DNA of 58,319 nucleotides from Plectonema cf. radiosum LEGE 06105 (GTDB lineage Bacteria > Cyanobacteriota > Cyanobacteriia > Cyanobacteriales > Nostocaceae): assembly GCF_015207665.1 (NCBI RefSeq), contig NZ_JADEWL010000028.1, forward strand, positions 1 to 58,319, in the 5' to 3' direction. Positions 8,353 to 17,551 of the stretch are shown here, piece after piece (position 1 is the stretch's first letter; each line of letters begins with the position of its first letter). The notes beneath the pieces were generated by a model. That model was given only the letters and a program-made list of their open reading frames with translations. It ran no database searches and was not told the DNA's origin. The position numbers and the translations under genes are program-made.

Positions 8353-9006
8353 ATGAGTATTACTCCCGAAACCGTAAAACAAAAGCTAGCAAGTGAAGAT
8401 TTGGGTGAGCGATTGCGTGGAGTGAATGAAATTCGTCAGTTAGAACCAGCAATTGGTTTTGAGCTAGTTCAAAGCGCTATTAAAGATAAAAATGCTCGGG
8501 TGCGATACTCTGCTGTAAGTCAGTTCGATACTTTAGGAGGACAAGATTTAGATAAATCCCTTCAGATATTACGAGAATTACTTGAAGATCCAGAAGCAGA
8601 CGTACAAGCAGCAGCAGCAGATTGTTTGGGAGGTTTAAAATTAGTCGCTGCTTTTGACGATTTACAACAACTTTATCAATCGACAAGTGAATGGATTGTC
8701 AAATTAAGCGTTATTGCAGCGTTGGGAGAATTAGGTGAACCACGGGGTTTTGAAATGCTTAAGCAAGCACTTTCTGAGGAAAATGATTTGGTGAAAACTG
8801 CTGCTATTAGTTCTATGGGAGAATTAGGGAACTCCGAAGCAGTATCAGTATTAACACCTTATGCTACTAACTCAGATTGGCAAATCCGCTACAGAGTTGC
8901 TCAAGCTTTAAATCGCTTAGGTACCCCAGCAGCTAAATCTGTGTTAGAAAATTTGGCAAATGATCAAGTTGAAGCAGTTGCAGAAGAAGCCAAGAAAAGT
9001 AGTTGA
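8353..9006 (+). CDS. nblB: Phycobilisome degradation protein NblB (HEAT-like repeats)
   Basis: A 217-residue all-helical protein of the NblB family, related to the HEAT-repeat phycocyanobilin lyases CpcE/CpcF. NblB is needed for ordered breakdown of phycobilisomes in nutrient starvation or acclimation to light and probably acts on chromophores of phycobiliproteins. About five HEAT-like repeats of roughly 30 residues span the chain (DKNARVRYSAV, DPEADVQAAAADCLG, SEWIVKLSVIAALGELG, ENDLVKTAAISSMGELG, DWQIRYRVAQALNRLG). The start is preceded by an AGAGAGAA ribosome binding site. The stop codon TGA lies inside the first copy of a GTTGACA repeat, so the terminal Ser may come from the repeat. Assignment to NblB rather than another HEAT protein is from recalled family sequence. 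Confidence 0.82.
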   Translation: MSITPETVKQKLASEDLGERLRGVNEIRQLEPAIGFELVQSAIKDKNARVRYSAVSQFDTLGGQDLDKSLQILRELLEDPEADVQAAAADCLGGLKLVAAFDDLQQLYQSTSEWIVKLSVIAALGELGEPRGFEMLKQALSEENDLVKTAAISSMGELGNSEAVSVLTPYATNSDWQIRYRVAQALNRLGTPAAKSVLENLANDQVEAVAEEAKKSS

Positions 9007-9032
9007 CAGTTGACAGTTGACAGTTGGCAGTG
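9001..9032. repeat. STRR heptamer array overlapping the nblB stop codon
   Basis: Tandem GTTGACA copies begin at the last Ser codon of nblB. The TGA stop (9004-9006) is part of the repeat. Degenerate heptamers continue to about 9123 (CAACAAC/CAACTAT forms) up to the 3' end of the convergent gene. Confidence 0.85.
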
Positions 9033-9123
9033 GATGGTCGATAGTCGATAGTAATTACTGTAAGAATTGATAACCAACAACCAACAACTATCAACCATCA
9101 ACTAACAACTATCAACCAACAAT

Positions 9124-9516
9124 TCAACCACCACTTTGCTTCGATTTCAAATATTGACGCAAGCTAAATAAATTTACTGACTGACCTAAAGACAATGGTA
9201 ACATAGATATCCCTTCTAGTCGAGACTGTACCCAACCGTCTCCCCAATACCACTCATGAAATCCGTCAATTCCTTGACTTAGTAGTAAACGTAAGGTATT
9301 AGGAGTTGCGACATCTACTTGATGATGAATTGATACGAGTCCAATACGAGTGGTAAACTCAAATCCAGTGGAGAGTTCTTCTGGCATTCCAGAAGGAAGG
9401 CTGGCAGTAGGTAACCATTTTCCTAATTGGGTTGGGTGTAAAAGGCTTTCACTAATTAGCTGTTGCGACGCATCTATTTCAATTCGCAGTTGACTCTTTT
9501 GAAAACTACCAAGCAT
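9124..9516 (-). CDS. Conserved cyanobacterial protein, SRPBCC/START-like
   Basis: A 130-residue soluble protein conserved in cyanobacteria. Its pattern (N-terminal strand, a helix with HPTQLGKWLP, beta strands with VSIHHQVDVA, and a long C-terminal helix) resembles the SRPBCC/START fold used to bind lipids or other hydrophobic ligands. No catalytic motif is visible and the function is unknown. It is convergent with nblB, separated by STRR repeats, and divergent from hslO with 194 nt between. Family placement is by fold impression only. Confidence 0.7.
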   Translation of the reverse strand: MLGSFQKSQLRIEIDASQQLISESLLHPTQLGKWLPTASLPSGMPEELSTGFEFTTRIGLVSIHHQVDVATPNTLRLLLSQGIDGFHEWYWGDGWVQSRLEGISMLPLSLGQSVNLFSLRQYLKSKQSGG

Positions 9517-9710
9517 TTTTTACCAAAATATTTGAGTTGATAATTTATAGTATGGCGAAAATTTGGTTAATGTTTGCCCATTAAAAAAATTATGTCTTGA
9601 TTGTTTTTCCCCTAATTCAATTAACAAGCATTTTTATAATCTTGAAATCTCTCAAAATAAACATCTTACAATAGATAAAGTTTGTATTTTAAGAAATGTA
9701 AGGTTAGTCA

Positions 9711-10616
9711 ATGGCGGATCAATTAATTCGCGCTACAGCAGCAGACGGTGGAATTCGTGCAGTAGGTGCTATTACTACAAAGTTAACCGCAGTTGCACGA
9801 GAGCGTCATAAACTTTCTTATGTAGCTACAGCTGCATTAGGTAGGACTATGACGGCAGGTTTATTGATGGCTTCTAGTATGAAGCGTGTTGACTCAAGGG
9901 TCAATATCCGAATTAAAGGCGATGGACCCTTGGGTGGTATATTGGTAGATGCAGGGTTAGATGGGACTGTACGCGGTTATGTAGGAAATCCAAGTGTTGA
10001 ATTGCCTCCTAATGCTCAAGGAAAATTAGACGTTGGAGGTGCAGTTGGCAACGGATTTTTGTATGTAGTGCGCGATGTCGGTTACGGCTACCCTTATTCA
10101 AGTACGGTAGAACTAGTTTCTGGTGAAGTGGGAGAAGATGTAGCTCATTATTTAGTAACTTCGGAGCAAACACCTTCAGCTGTCGTCTTAGGCGTATTTG
10201 TGGGAGCGCAAGGAGTGACAGCAGCGGGAGGTTTACTATTGCAAATTTTACCTAAAGCTGCAAGAGATGAAGCTTTAATAGAAACCTTAGAATCGCGTGT
10301 ATCAGCCCTTCAGGGATTTACGCCTCTGCTACAATCTGGAAAAAATCTCACGGAAATTTTTCAAGATATTTTAGGGGACATGGGGCTGCATATTTTTCCA
10401 GAAACCCAAATGTTACGGTTTCATTGTAGTTGCTCTTTTGACAGAATGTTAGGAGCGTTAAAAATTTTGGGAGAAGCAGAACTAGAGGATATGATTGCCA
10501 AAGATGATGGTGCAGAAGCTACTTGTGATTTTTGTGGCGAGGTATACCTTGCCAATAGCGACCAATTAGCCCAGCTAATCGCCGATTTACAAGCAGACTC
10601 CTCTGTATCGCAGTAA
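9711..10616 (+). CDS. hslO: Redox-regulated molecular chaperone Hsp33
   Basis: Cytoplasmic holdase activated by oxidative unfolding; it keeps damaged proteins soluble under peroxide or hypochlorite stress. The 301-residue protein has the N-terminal Hsp33 fold (about 1-235, with DGPLGGILVDAG and GQVG-like stretches) and a C-terminal zinc switch with the four cysteines CSC and CDFC in FHCSCSFDRML and ATCDFCGEVY. All zinc ligands are present, so the redox switch should work. Start ATG 9711 follows GTAAGG. It stands alone and is not in an obvious operon. Confidence 0.95.
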   Translation: MADQLIRATAADGGIRAVGAITTKLTAVARERHKLSYVATAALGRTMTAGLLMASSMKRVDSRVNIRIKGDGPLGGILVDAGLDGTVRGYVGNPSVELPPNAQGKLDVGGAVGNGFLYVVRDVGYGYPYSSTVELVSGEVGEDVAHYLVTSEQTPSAVVLGVFVGAQGVTAAGGLLLQILPKAARDEALIETLESRVSALQGFTPLLQSGKNLTEIFQDILGDMGLHIFPETQMLRFHCSCSFDRMLGALKILGEAELEDMIAKDDGAEATCDFCGEVYLANSDQLAQLIADLQADSSVSQ

Positions 10617-10794
10617 AGGTATAAAAAAGTCTTAATAAAAAGTAGGAAGTAATGGTATCTATGAAGATATTGCGCTGTAAAGATAGCTTTTTTTATAAAA
10701 AATTACAATTTTTTTTATAAATTAAAAGTTATTATAGCAACTACTTCGCTTCCTCTAATCAACAAACCCTTGTTAATATAATGTGGTGTGAGAG

Positions 10795-12861
10795 ATGGCA
10801 GAACGGGATATTCCAGAAGACTGGTCATCAGCGAGGAGAACGCAGTCAGATGAAGTGACTCGATTATTCAACACGGAACAATTGGCTAGTCATAAGTCTG
10901 GTGTCCCGACTACTGGTTCTAGCGCTAATTCAGTGTCAAGTAAAAACAAAAGCAATTCAAAAAAATTGGCTTTTAAAAGTCATTCAAAAGAAAGTATTCC
11001 GGCAAATAGTGATTCGAGAAAATTGCCGAAATGGCTTACAAGTTGGGTTTTGTGGGCGTTTTTATTAGCTTTCATTCCTGGTACAATCGGATTTATGGCA
11101 ATGGCAATTCTGTTAAAGTTGCCCTCAGCACCCAACTGTCCTTCAATTTTCTGGCCTTTGGCTAGTGCTTCAGTACGAATGCACTGCGCTGAAGTAGCAG
11201 CTTCTAAAGAAACGGTCAAAGATTTGCTACAAGCAATTGATTTGGTCAAGAATTTGCCAGAGAATCATCCATTACGTGCCGAAATTGACCGTTCTATGGA
11301 AGAATGGTCTCGCAGAGTACTAGACTTAGCCTCGGAAAGTTTCCAAGAAGGTAAATTAGAGGAAGCGATTGAGATTGCGCGTAAGTTACCTACAGATGTT
11401 TCTGTTTCTAAATTGGTAGATGACCAAATTAACAGCTGGAGGTTAACTTGGTCAAAAGCTGAGGATATTTACAAAGAAGCAGAAGAGGAAATGCGCGAAC
11501 AGCGCTGGAATCAAGCTTTCATGGTGTCGGCAAAATTGCTACGTTTAGATAATAGATTTTGGTCTAGTGTCAAGTACGATGAATTAAATAACTTGATTGT
11601 TACAGCCAGAGAAGATGGTGAAAAATTAGCACAAGCTGAAAGTTTAGCTAAAAGTAACAATGTAGATCAAATACTTAAAGCGATTAAACTAGCGCAATCG
11701 ATTGCAAAAAACAGCTACATTTATCAAAAAGCTCAAGAAGCGATTCCAGAATTTGGACTTAATATACTGGAATTAGCAGAGAGGAAATTAGAGCAAAGGG
11801 ATGCAGACGAAGCTATTTACATTGCTCAAAAAATTCCGCCGATTTCTGGAATAGAAGCGGAAACAACAGATTTTATATCTTTGGCTGAAGCGCAACGAAA
11901 TGCTTGGACTGGGACAATTTCTGGTTTAGAAGCTGCAATTGTTTCTGCACAGCAAATTGATTCTAATCGACCAATTTATCAAAAAGCACAGAAACTGATT
12001 GCTAGTTGGCAATTGGAAATAGAAGATGTTTCTCGTTTGGAAAAAGCGCGAACCCTGGCTTCTCAAGGAACTATCGGAGATTTATCCGCTGCAATTGCAG
12101 AAGCAAGATTGATTCCTCAAAACAACCCCCGCGCTCAAGAAGCGAGGAAAGAAATTAACGATTGGTCAACTCAAGTACAGACTATTGAAGATCGACCGTT
12201 TTTAGAACGTGCTGAAGAACTCGCATTATTTGGAGATACTTCCTCCTTAAGAGCAGCGATCGCCGAAGCAAGTAGAATTGGTCGAGGACGTGCGTTGTAT
12301 CGAGAAGCACAGAAAAAAATAGTGAGTTGGAACAGTAAAGTTCAGCAAACAGAAGACCAGCCTTACTTAGACCAAGCGCGATCGCTTGCTAATAGCGGTG
12401 ATTTGAATGCAGCAATTAACACCGCTAGACAAATTAGGTCGGGAAGAGTACTCTCGCGACAAGCTCAAAGAGATATAAATGAATGGCAAGCTGAAGTAAC
12501 TGCTAGAGACAGTTGGACAAGAGCGCGAGAAGTCGCATTACGTGGAACTCCCAACGCTTTATCCCAAGCAATTGCCTTAGCGCGGCGTGTACCTAGAGGT
12601 ACGGCATTACGTTCTGATGCTAGAATTGCCATGGATCAGTGGAGTCAGCAATTATTAGACATAGCTCGCACTCAAGGTCAATCCGATATTATTCGTGCCA
12701 TTGAAACAGCTAAATTGGTTCCCCAAGGTACACAAGCTTATAATGCAGCGCAAGACCAAATCCGTACTTGGCGCGATTTTCTCAATCCTCCCCAACCAGA
12801 ACCACAACTAATTGAGCCAACAATTCCTGAACCCGAACCAGGAACTGGTAATACTTTGTAA
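10795..12861 (+). CDS. Single-span membrane protein with repeated helical modules
   Basis: A 688-residue cyanobacterial protein of unknown function; homologues are sometimes labelled chromosome segregation ATPase, but no Walker motif is present. A Ser/Lys-rich N-terminal tail (1-78) precedes one transmembrane helix (about 84-107), followed by a short Cys-containing stretch (NCPSIFWP, MHCAEV). The rest is a series of helical repeats of about 65 residues, each with a pattern like AAIAEAR.I, then EA...I..W, clearest between residues 410 and 665. The C-terminus is a Pro/Glu tail. This suggests a scaffold anchored in a membrane with a large helical domain on one side. A terminator hairpin follows at 12956. 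Confidence 0.8.
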   Translation: MAERDIPEDWSSARRTQSDEVTRLFNTEQLASHKSGVPTTGSSANSVSSKNKSNSKKLAFKSHSKESIPANSDSRKLPKWLTSWVLWAFLLAFIPGTIGFMAMAILLKLPSAPNCPSIFWPLASASVRMHCAEVAASKETVKDLLQAIDLVKNLPENHPLRAEIDRSMEEWSRRVLDLASESFQEGKLEEAIEIARKLPTDVSVSKLVDDQINSWRLTWSKAEDIYKEAEEEMREQRWNQAFMVSAKLLRLDNRFWSSVKYDELNNLIVTAREDGEKLAQAESLAKSNNVDQILKAIKLAQSIAKNSYIYQKAQEAIPEFGLNILELAERKLEQRDADEAIYIAQKIPPISGIEAETTDFISLAEAQRNAWTGTISGLEAAIVSAQQIDSNRPIYQKAQKLIASWQLEIEDVSRLEKARTLASQGTIGDLSAAIAEARLIPQNNPRAQEARKEINDWSTQVQTIEDRPFLERAEELALFGDTSSLRAAIAEASRIGRGRALYREAQKKIVSWNSKVQQTEDQPYLDQARSLANSGDLNAAINTARQIRSGRVLSRQAQRDINEWQAEVTARDSWTRAREVALRGTPNALSQAIALARRVPRGTALRSDARIAMDQWSQQLLDIARTQGQSDIIRAIETAKLVPQGTQAYNAAQDQIRTWRDFLNPPQPEPQLIEPTIPEPEPGTGNTL

Positions 12862-12955
12862 TTAGGTAATTGGGAATTGGTAATAGGTAATTGGTAATAG
12901 GTAATTGGGAATTGGTAGAAAATATTTGTTCTACTTGTTTAAATCTTAATTGAAG

Positions 12956-12978
12956 CCCTCTTTTATGGAGGGTTTTTT
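12956..12978 (+). terminator. Rho-independent terminator
   Basis: Stem CCCTC (12956-12960) with GAGGG (12968-12972), a 7-nt loop, then six T. It ends the transcript of the preceding helical-repeat membrane protein. The gap also holds degenerate GTAATTGG heptamer-like repeats at 12862-12915. Confidence 0.7.
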
Positions 12979-13153
12979 GTTAATAATATTTACCATTAAA
13001 ATCCCTTCACAATTGATTTCAGTAACTTCTCGAATGTGCCAGCCCTCATTCTCAGAGTAAAAATGTCTTATGCCTATAAAAATTTCATAAAAAAGATAAT
13101 TTTTAATTGCTAGAGCAAAATTATTAATTAATTAAAAATACTGGTTAAAAATA

Positions 13154-14002
13154 ATGTTAAACAGCAATCTTAAGAAAAAAGCTATAGCCAAGTTGAAAGC
13201 TGCTGATCAAGAATATCAAATTATTGCAGCAGACGTTACCAAAAAAGCATCTGAACTATATGAAAAACGCAAAGCAACTGCTGAACAAATTATTCCGGCT
13301 TGCGAAAAGTATATTAATACCCTTGCCAACTCACCTAAAGAGTTCGATAAGTCAGTTTCTGAATTTAAGGTAGAGTTTACTAAGTTTTCTCAGGTAATCC
13401 AGCAAATTAAATTTGAGGCAGATAAAGCTGCCAAGGTGAGCGGCTTAATGGCAGGTGCTGGAACGACAACTGGTGTTGGTGTTGCAGCTTTTGCTCCAAC
13501 TGCTGCGATGGCTATTGCTACTACCTTTGGTACTGCTTCAACCGGCACAGCTATTTCTGCTCTTTCAGGAGCAGCAGCAACAAATGCGGCTTTGGCGTGG
13601 CTCGGTGGTGGTGCTGTTGTTGCTGGTGGTGGTGGCATGGCAGCAGGTAACGCTCTACTAGCAATGGCTGGACCTGTTGGCTGGGCTATTGGCGGTACGG
13701 CTCTAGTGGGTAGTGTACTTTGGGCGGGACACAAAAATGAAGAAATTGCTCAAAAGGCTAATCAGGAAACAGCAAAAATTAAGTCAAAAACTGCGGTTTT
13801 AAACGCAGCTAAGGAAGAAATAGCCAAATTGTTTAAGTTAACTCAGGAACACGCTGATGGTGTAAACAGACAGTTAAATTTTCTCAAACAAGAAGCTCCT
13901 AGTAATTATCTAGACTTTAGCGATAACCACAAGATAAAATTAGCAGCTTTAATTAACAATATTCAGGCACTTTCCCAACTGCTCAACAAGAAATTAAGTT
14001 AA
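13154..14002 (+). CDS. Unknown protein with coiled coils flanking a Gly/Ala-rich membrane segment
   Basis: A 282-residue protein I do not recognise by family. Lys-rich helical/coiled-coil regions (about 1-95 and 195-282) flank a 90-residue hydrophobic Gly/Ala-rich block (about 98-190) with glycine-zipper spacing (GGGAVVAGGGGMAAG, then GPVGWAIGG). Glycine zippers of this kind occur in pore-forming or membrane-inserting proteins, so membrane insertion is a reasonable inference; toxin or defence roles are speculation. It is 12 nt upstream of the next (broken) gene, which also has Gly-rich hydrophobic segments, so the two formed an operon and probably a complex. No ribosome binding site is apparent; the start is preceded by AAAAATA. 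Confidence 0.65.
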   Translation: MLNSNLKKKAIAKLKAADQEYQIIAADVTKKASELYEKRKATAEQIIPACEKYINTLANSPKEFDKSVSEFKVEFTKFSQVIQQIKFEADKAAKVSGLMAGAGTTTGVGVAAFAPTAAMAIATTFGTASTGTAISALSGAAATNAALAWLGGGAVVAGGGGMAAGNALLAMAGPVGWAIGGTALVGSVLWAGHKNEEIAQKANQETAKIKSKTAVLNAAKEEIAKLFKLTQEHADGVNRQLNFLKQEAPSNYLDFSDNHKIKLAALINNIQALSQLLNKKLS

Positions 14003-14014
14003 CCAAAAGTATCG

Positions 14015-15456
14015 ATGAAAGAAAATATTCATCAGACAAACCAGATAATTGGTGGGATGGTGGCAGGTGAAAATCTCCACCATACAGAACATCTCAAAGC
14101 TGCTCTAGAAAGACAAGATTCTGCTTTTACAAAAGCAATTGAACAAATTGATCAAGTACGAGATTTTATTGGAAGTCCAGAGCATATTTTAGGTAACAAC
14201 CAAACCAAACATGGTGAGATTGCCGAGCAAGTTGAAGTAGGTATCCGTAATGCCAGGGACTATCTGCGACAGCAAGCCCCAAGTGCTACTTTTGATGGTG
14301 TTGGTCGAACAGCATCTGAAGACTATTTAATTGACGGTATTCAAGTTCAGTCTAAGTTTATCAATGGCGTTAATAAGAATTTAGATCATGTGTTAGATCA
14401 CATGAGAAAGTATGAAACTTCGGCAGAGATGGTTCCTACTACCACATTCCAGAAGACTACTATGACACAATCAAAAAAGTTCTCAGTGGTGAGTCTGTAG
14501 AAGGGCTAACTGACCGTACAGTAGGTAAAATTCAGCAGAACGTACAAAAAATTGAAAAGCTTTCTGGCAAATCCTTTGATAGCGTTGTTAAACCTAGTAA
14601 TTCCCAATACAGCGAAGTTCAGCAAGGTAAAATTCACGATACATTAGATAGCCATGAGCAAGAACTCAGTGGAGAAAACAAACGGATTAAGGAAAATATA
14701 CAAACTGATACACAACCAAATTTAGGAGATATGGCTCAGGTAGCTGCCAAAGGCGCTCTCATTGGTGGTGGAATTCGGTTAGCTTTCAAATTGTATGAAA
14801 AGTATAAGCAGGGCAAGAATCCTTTTCAAGGAAATTACACCATGGAAGATTGGCAGGAATTGGGAATTGATACTGCCAAGGGAGCAACTGTTGGTGGAAT
14901 TGCTGCTGCTACCATCTATGCTTTGACTAATTATGCAAGTTTGTCAGCTCCTTTAACTGCTTCTTTTGTTAGTGCAAGTCAGTCAGTTGCCAGTCTCGTC
15001 AAAAGTCTCAATTCAGGGGAAATTTCCTTTGATCAATTTACTGAGATGAGTCAGTTAGTTTGTATAGAATCAGCCGCAGTCGGTTTAGCTTCTGCTCTTG
15101 GACAGGCTGTTATTCCAGTTCCAATTCTAGGCGCGGTTCTGGGAACAATTGCTGGTCGTATGGTTATAAATTTTAGTAAAAAATATTTTGTTAAGCAAAC
15201 TGAAGGCTTGAAACATCGCATGGAAGAATACTACAATCAGTGCCTTACTAAAATTGATCAAACTTACCAAGCAGTAGTGTCGAGAATAATTGCTGAATAT
15301 GAAAAGCTTGGCGATTTAACAAAAGCAGCATTTGATATAAGTAAAAACATAACGCTAAGGCTTCAAGCTAGTATTGAATTGGCAGAAGCTTATGAGGTTT
15401 CAGATGCCAAAATTATTCGGAATATTAATGAACTTGATGCTTTTATGTTATCTTAA
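14015..15456 (+). pseudogene. Frameshifted partner membrane protein (about 480 residues if intact)
   Basis: Two open frames encode one protein. The first (14015-14500) reads coherently to about residue 137 (HMRKYETSAE). From about 14416 the sensible sequence moves to the frame that runs through 14731-15456 (YYHIPEDYYDTIKKVL, KIQQNVQKIEKLSG, then GALIGGGIRLAFKLYEKYKQG). The shift equals loss of one nucleotide between 14416 and about 14440; no slippery heptamer is present, so programmed frameshifting is unlikely. The C-terminal half has two hydrophobic Gly/Ala segments (GATVGGIAAATIYAL; GQAVIPVPILGAVLGTIAG) and a long helical tail. Function unknown. A sequencing error is the other explanation. 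Internal initiation at ATG 14731 after TTTAGGAGAT (a fair ribosome binding site) could still give a 241-residue C-terminal product. Confidence 0.75.
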
Positions 15457-15635
15457 ATTTTGCATTGCTGATTTGATGTATGAAAATGATTTTGCGTGAT
15501 TTTGAAAACCTTGGGAGACGTGTTAGCGAAGCTTGCCCGGAGGGCATTGTATCACGTCTCTACATTTAAAATTCATACTTGGATTCAGTAACGCCTTAAA
15601 TTTTTCTAATTACTAATCTTACTAATCATAATTAC

Positions 15636-15698
15636 AGAAGTCGGGTTTTTACAACAATATTGGTAACATCATAAAATACTCATAAAAACCCGACTTCT
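15636..15698. terminator. Palindromic element with a 16-bp stem between convergent genes
   Basis: Perfect 16-bp arms, AGAAGTCGGGTTTTTA (15636-15651) and its complement (15683-15698), enclose a 31-nt AT-rich loop. It lies between the preceding plus-strand gene and crtD on the minus strand, where it could work as a bidirectional terminator. The same arms occur at 20165-20226. A related hairpin-bearing segment, GAGACGTG to CACGTCTC, lies at about 15514-15560. Confidence 0.7.
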
Positions 15699-15731
15699 TA
15701 CCCCACGAAAAATTAAGGTTTTACAAGTTTT

Positions 15732-17231
15732 TTAACTTTCAATCTGCCTTACCACCGTCAAAGCTGAATAACTGACTCCCGCAGTACCTTCACCGGGATG
15801 AGTAGAATCACCTACTAACCACAAATTCTTGATCGGTGTACGATTAGCAAAACCAAAAGGACCAAAAGTCGGGATTCGTTGACCAATTCCACCGACAATT
15901 CCTTGATCTCTAGCTGTAAAATTATAAAAAGTACGCGGTGTCGCTGCTTCTACATGAATAATCGTTTCTGGTTTTAAGTAGAAGAATTTACTCAGATGAG
16001 ATATAGCTTGTTGTGTAAAAGACTGCTTTAAATCCTCGTAATTATCCTGATTAAACCATCTATCTACATCTACAAAAGAAGAAGCAATAATTGTGGCTTT
16101 GCCCGCAGCAGCACGACCATCACCAGGACGACTCACTGAAACAAATAAGGAATTATTTTCCCCAATCGGACCATTTGCATCGTAGAGAAACTGTAAATGT
16201 GGCGGACATTCGGGGGGAATTGCACTCTCATCAACCCCTAAATAAATGACAAACGCTCCTGATGCGGGAGCTAAGTTTTTAACTCGCTTTTTATAACCCC
16301 TAGGAGCTTTTTCTCCAAGCAACTGTACTAAATTTTGTACTGTGACATTAGCAACTACATGGTCTGCCGGTTCAGTCCAGGATTCTCCAGTTTTTTGGTT
16401 ACGAATAACTACTCCACTAACTCGATTATTTTCTACTTTGATATGTTCTACTGTATGACGCATTAATAATTTACCACCGTCCCTTTCCAAGGATTCTACA
16501 AGGCGATCGCTCAATACCTGCATACTTGCTTCCAGGTGGTACAATCCTTGCGGTTCCTGGGATACGCTCAATGCAGTTGCGGCATAAAGTAGGGCTGTTT
16601 CCTCTGCATTTACCTGGGAATACAGCTTTAATTGCAAATCTAAAAATGTCCGTAAGCGGTGATTATTTCCTTGTCCGGTAAAACGTAAAGCATCCCCAAC
16701 AGTAAACAAAGTATAGGGAACCGTAACTAAAGTATCCAGACGCACGGCTGTGGTTAATTGTAATAAATCCCACCAATTACGTGGTGGTAATACGGGGTCG
16801 CGGGCTTGAAATTTCCAACTTGCTTTAAATAAAGTTGAGAGTAAATTCCAAAAAGGTTCACTACCCCGGAACTGTCGCGATCGTTCTTCTTGCCATTTCT
16901 GGGGATTGCGCCAAACGTTAATCGGAGTAGTTTCTCCGGGTAAGTATACCGCACAAGCAGGGTCGCAAGGTGTAGCCTGTGGTAACTCTATTTCTAATTC
17001 GGAGAAAATCCGGTGATGAATTCCTCCCGGTTCCAAACCTGCTACTTGAGTTGCACCGACATCAAAAGTAAAACCCTTACGTTTGAAAGTAGAAGCACAA
17101 CCCCCCGGTACAAGTGCTTGATCGAAAATCAATACTTCATAACCTCTGCGTGCTAATAAAGCCCCAGCGGTAAGTCCGCCAATTCCAGCACCGATAACGA
17201 TTACACGGGATTTCCCCGAACCATTTGACAT
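15732..17231 (-). CDS. crtD: C-3',4' desaturase CrtD-type carotenoid oxidoreductase
   Basis: A 499-residue FAD-dependent amine-oxidase-fold enzyme of the phytoene-desaturase family. In cyanobacteria CrtD introduces the C-3',4' double bond in the biosynthesis of myxol glycosides. The dinucleotide-binding motif VIGAGIGGLTAGALLARRGY is at residues 11-30, followed by GGCASTFKRKGFTFDVGAT; the C-terminal FAD signature LWLVGDSTHPGEGTAGV is intact. The sequence differs from the carotene isomerase CrtISO and from plant-type desaturases in the GLEPGGIHHRIF region, and resembles the Synechocystis slr1293 group as I remember it. CrtISO is the main alternative. The gene stands alone and is convergent with the preceding broken gene. 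Confidence 0.8.
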   Translation of the reverse strand: MSNGSGKSRVIVIGAGIGGLTAGALLARRGYEVLIFDQALVPGGCASTFKRKGFTFDVGATQVAGLEPGGIHHRIFSELEIELPQATPCDPACAVYLPGETTPINVWRNPQKWQEERSRQFRGSEPFWNLLSTLFKASWKFQARDPVLPPRNWWDLLQLTTAVRLDTLVTVPYTLFTVGDALRFTGQGNNHRLRTFLDLQLKLYSQVNAEETALLYAATALSVSQEPQGLYHLEASMQVLSDRLVESLERDGGKLLMRHTVEHIKVENNRVSGVVIRNQKTGESWTEPADHVVANVTVQNLVQLLGEKAPRGYKKRVKNLAPASGAFVIYLGVDESAIPPECPPHLQFLYDANGPIGENNSLFVSVSRPGDGRAAAGKATIIASSFVDVDRWFNQDNYEDLKQSFTQQAISHLSKFFYLKPETIIHVEAATPRTFYNFTARDQGIVGGIGQRIPTFGPFGFANRTPIKNLWLVGDSTHPGEGTAGVSYSALTVVRQIES

Positions 17232-17551
17232 TGATAGTTAGTTTACATATTTTAATATTTATATTTATTATTTTATAGCTTTTGGAGATGTAATTAACTG
17301 AAGACGCGATGTAATGCCTTATGACGCTATCGCGTCACGCTTTGCTAACAGGCACGCTTCGCTAACGTGTCTCTACATTCTTTTTCCGAGATGTCTATAG
17401 TCTGGGGCAGTTTTTTAATGGGTAATTTTTTGCCGAGAAGAAAGTAATTTAGAACTTATTCCGTAAAATCTCTTAGGGAAAGAATATTTTTGGTATTTAA
17501 ATAAGTTCTAGTTATGATAAAGAAGTAAGACGCTTTGATTAATAACTACAA
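17232..17551. other. Intergenic region with GAGACG-type repeat remnants
   Basis: About 320 nt between the divergent crtD and the M16 peptidase gene. At 17303-17400 there is a repeat module (GACGCGATG, CGCGTCACGC, GTGTCTCTACATTC, GAGATGTCTATAG) whose right part recurs at 44903-44935. No gene is seen. Promoters for both genes should lie here, but I cannot point to clear boxes. Confidence 0.5.

Noticed and set aside
13390-13734. Minus-strand Ala/Pro-rich open frame
   Set aside because: Shadow of the Gly/Ala-rich segment of the plus-strand gene at 13154-14002.
14400-14440. Programmed -1 frameshift between the two halves of the 14015-15456 gene
   Set aside because: No X-XXY-YYZ slippery heptamer occurs where the frames could join, and no obvious stimulatory hairpin follows. 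A one-base loss or a sequencing error is simpler.
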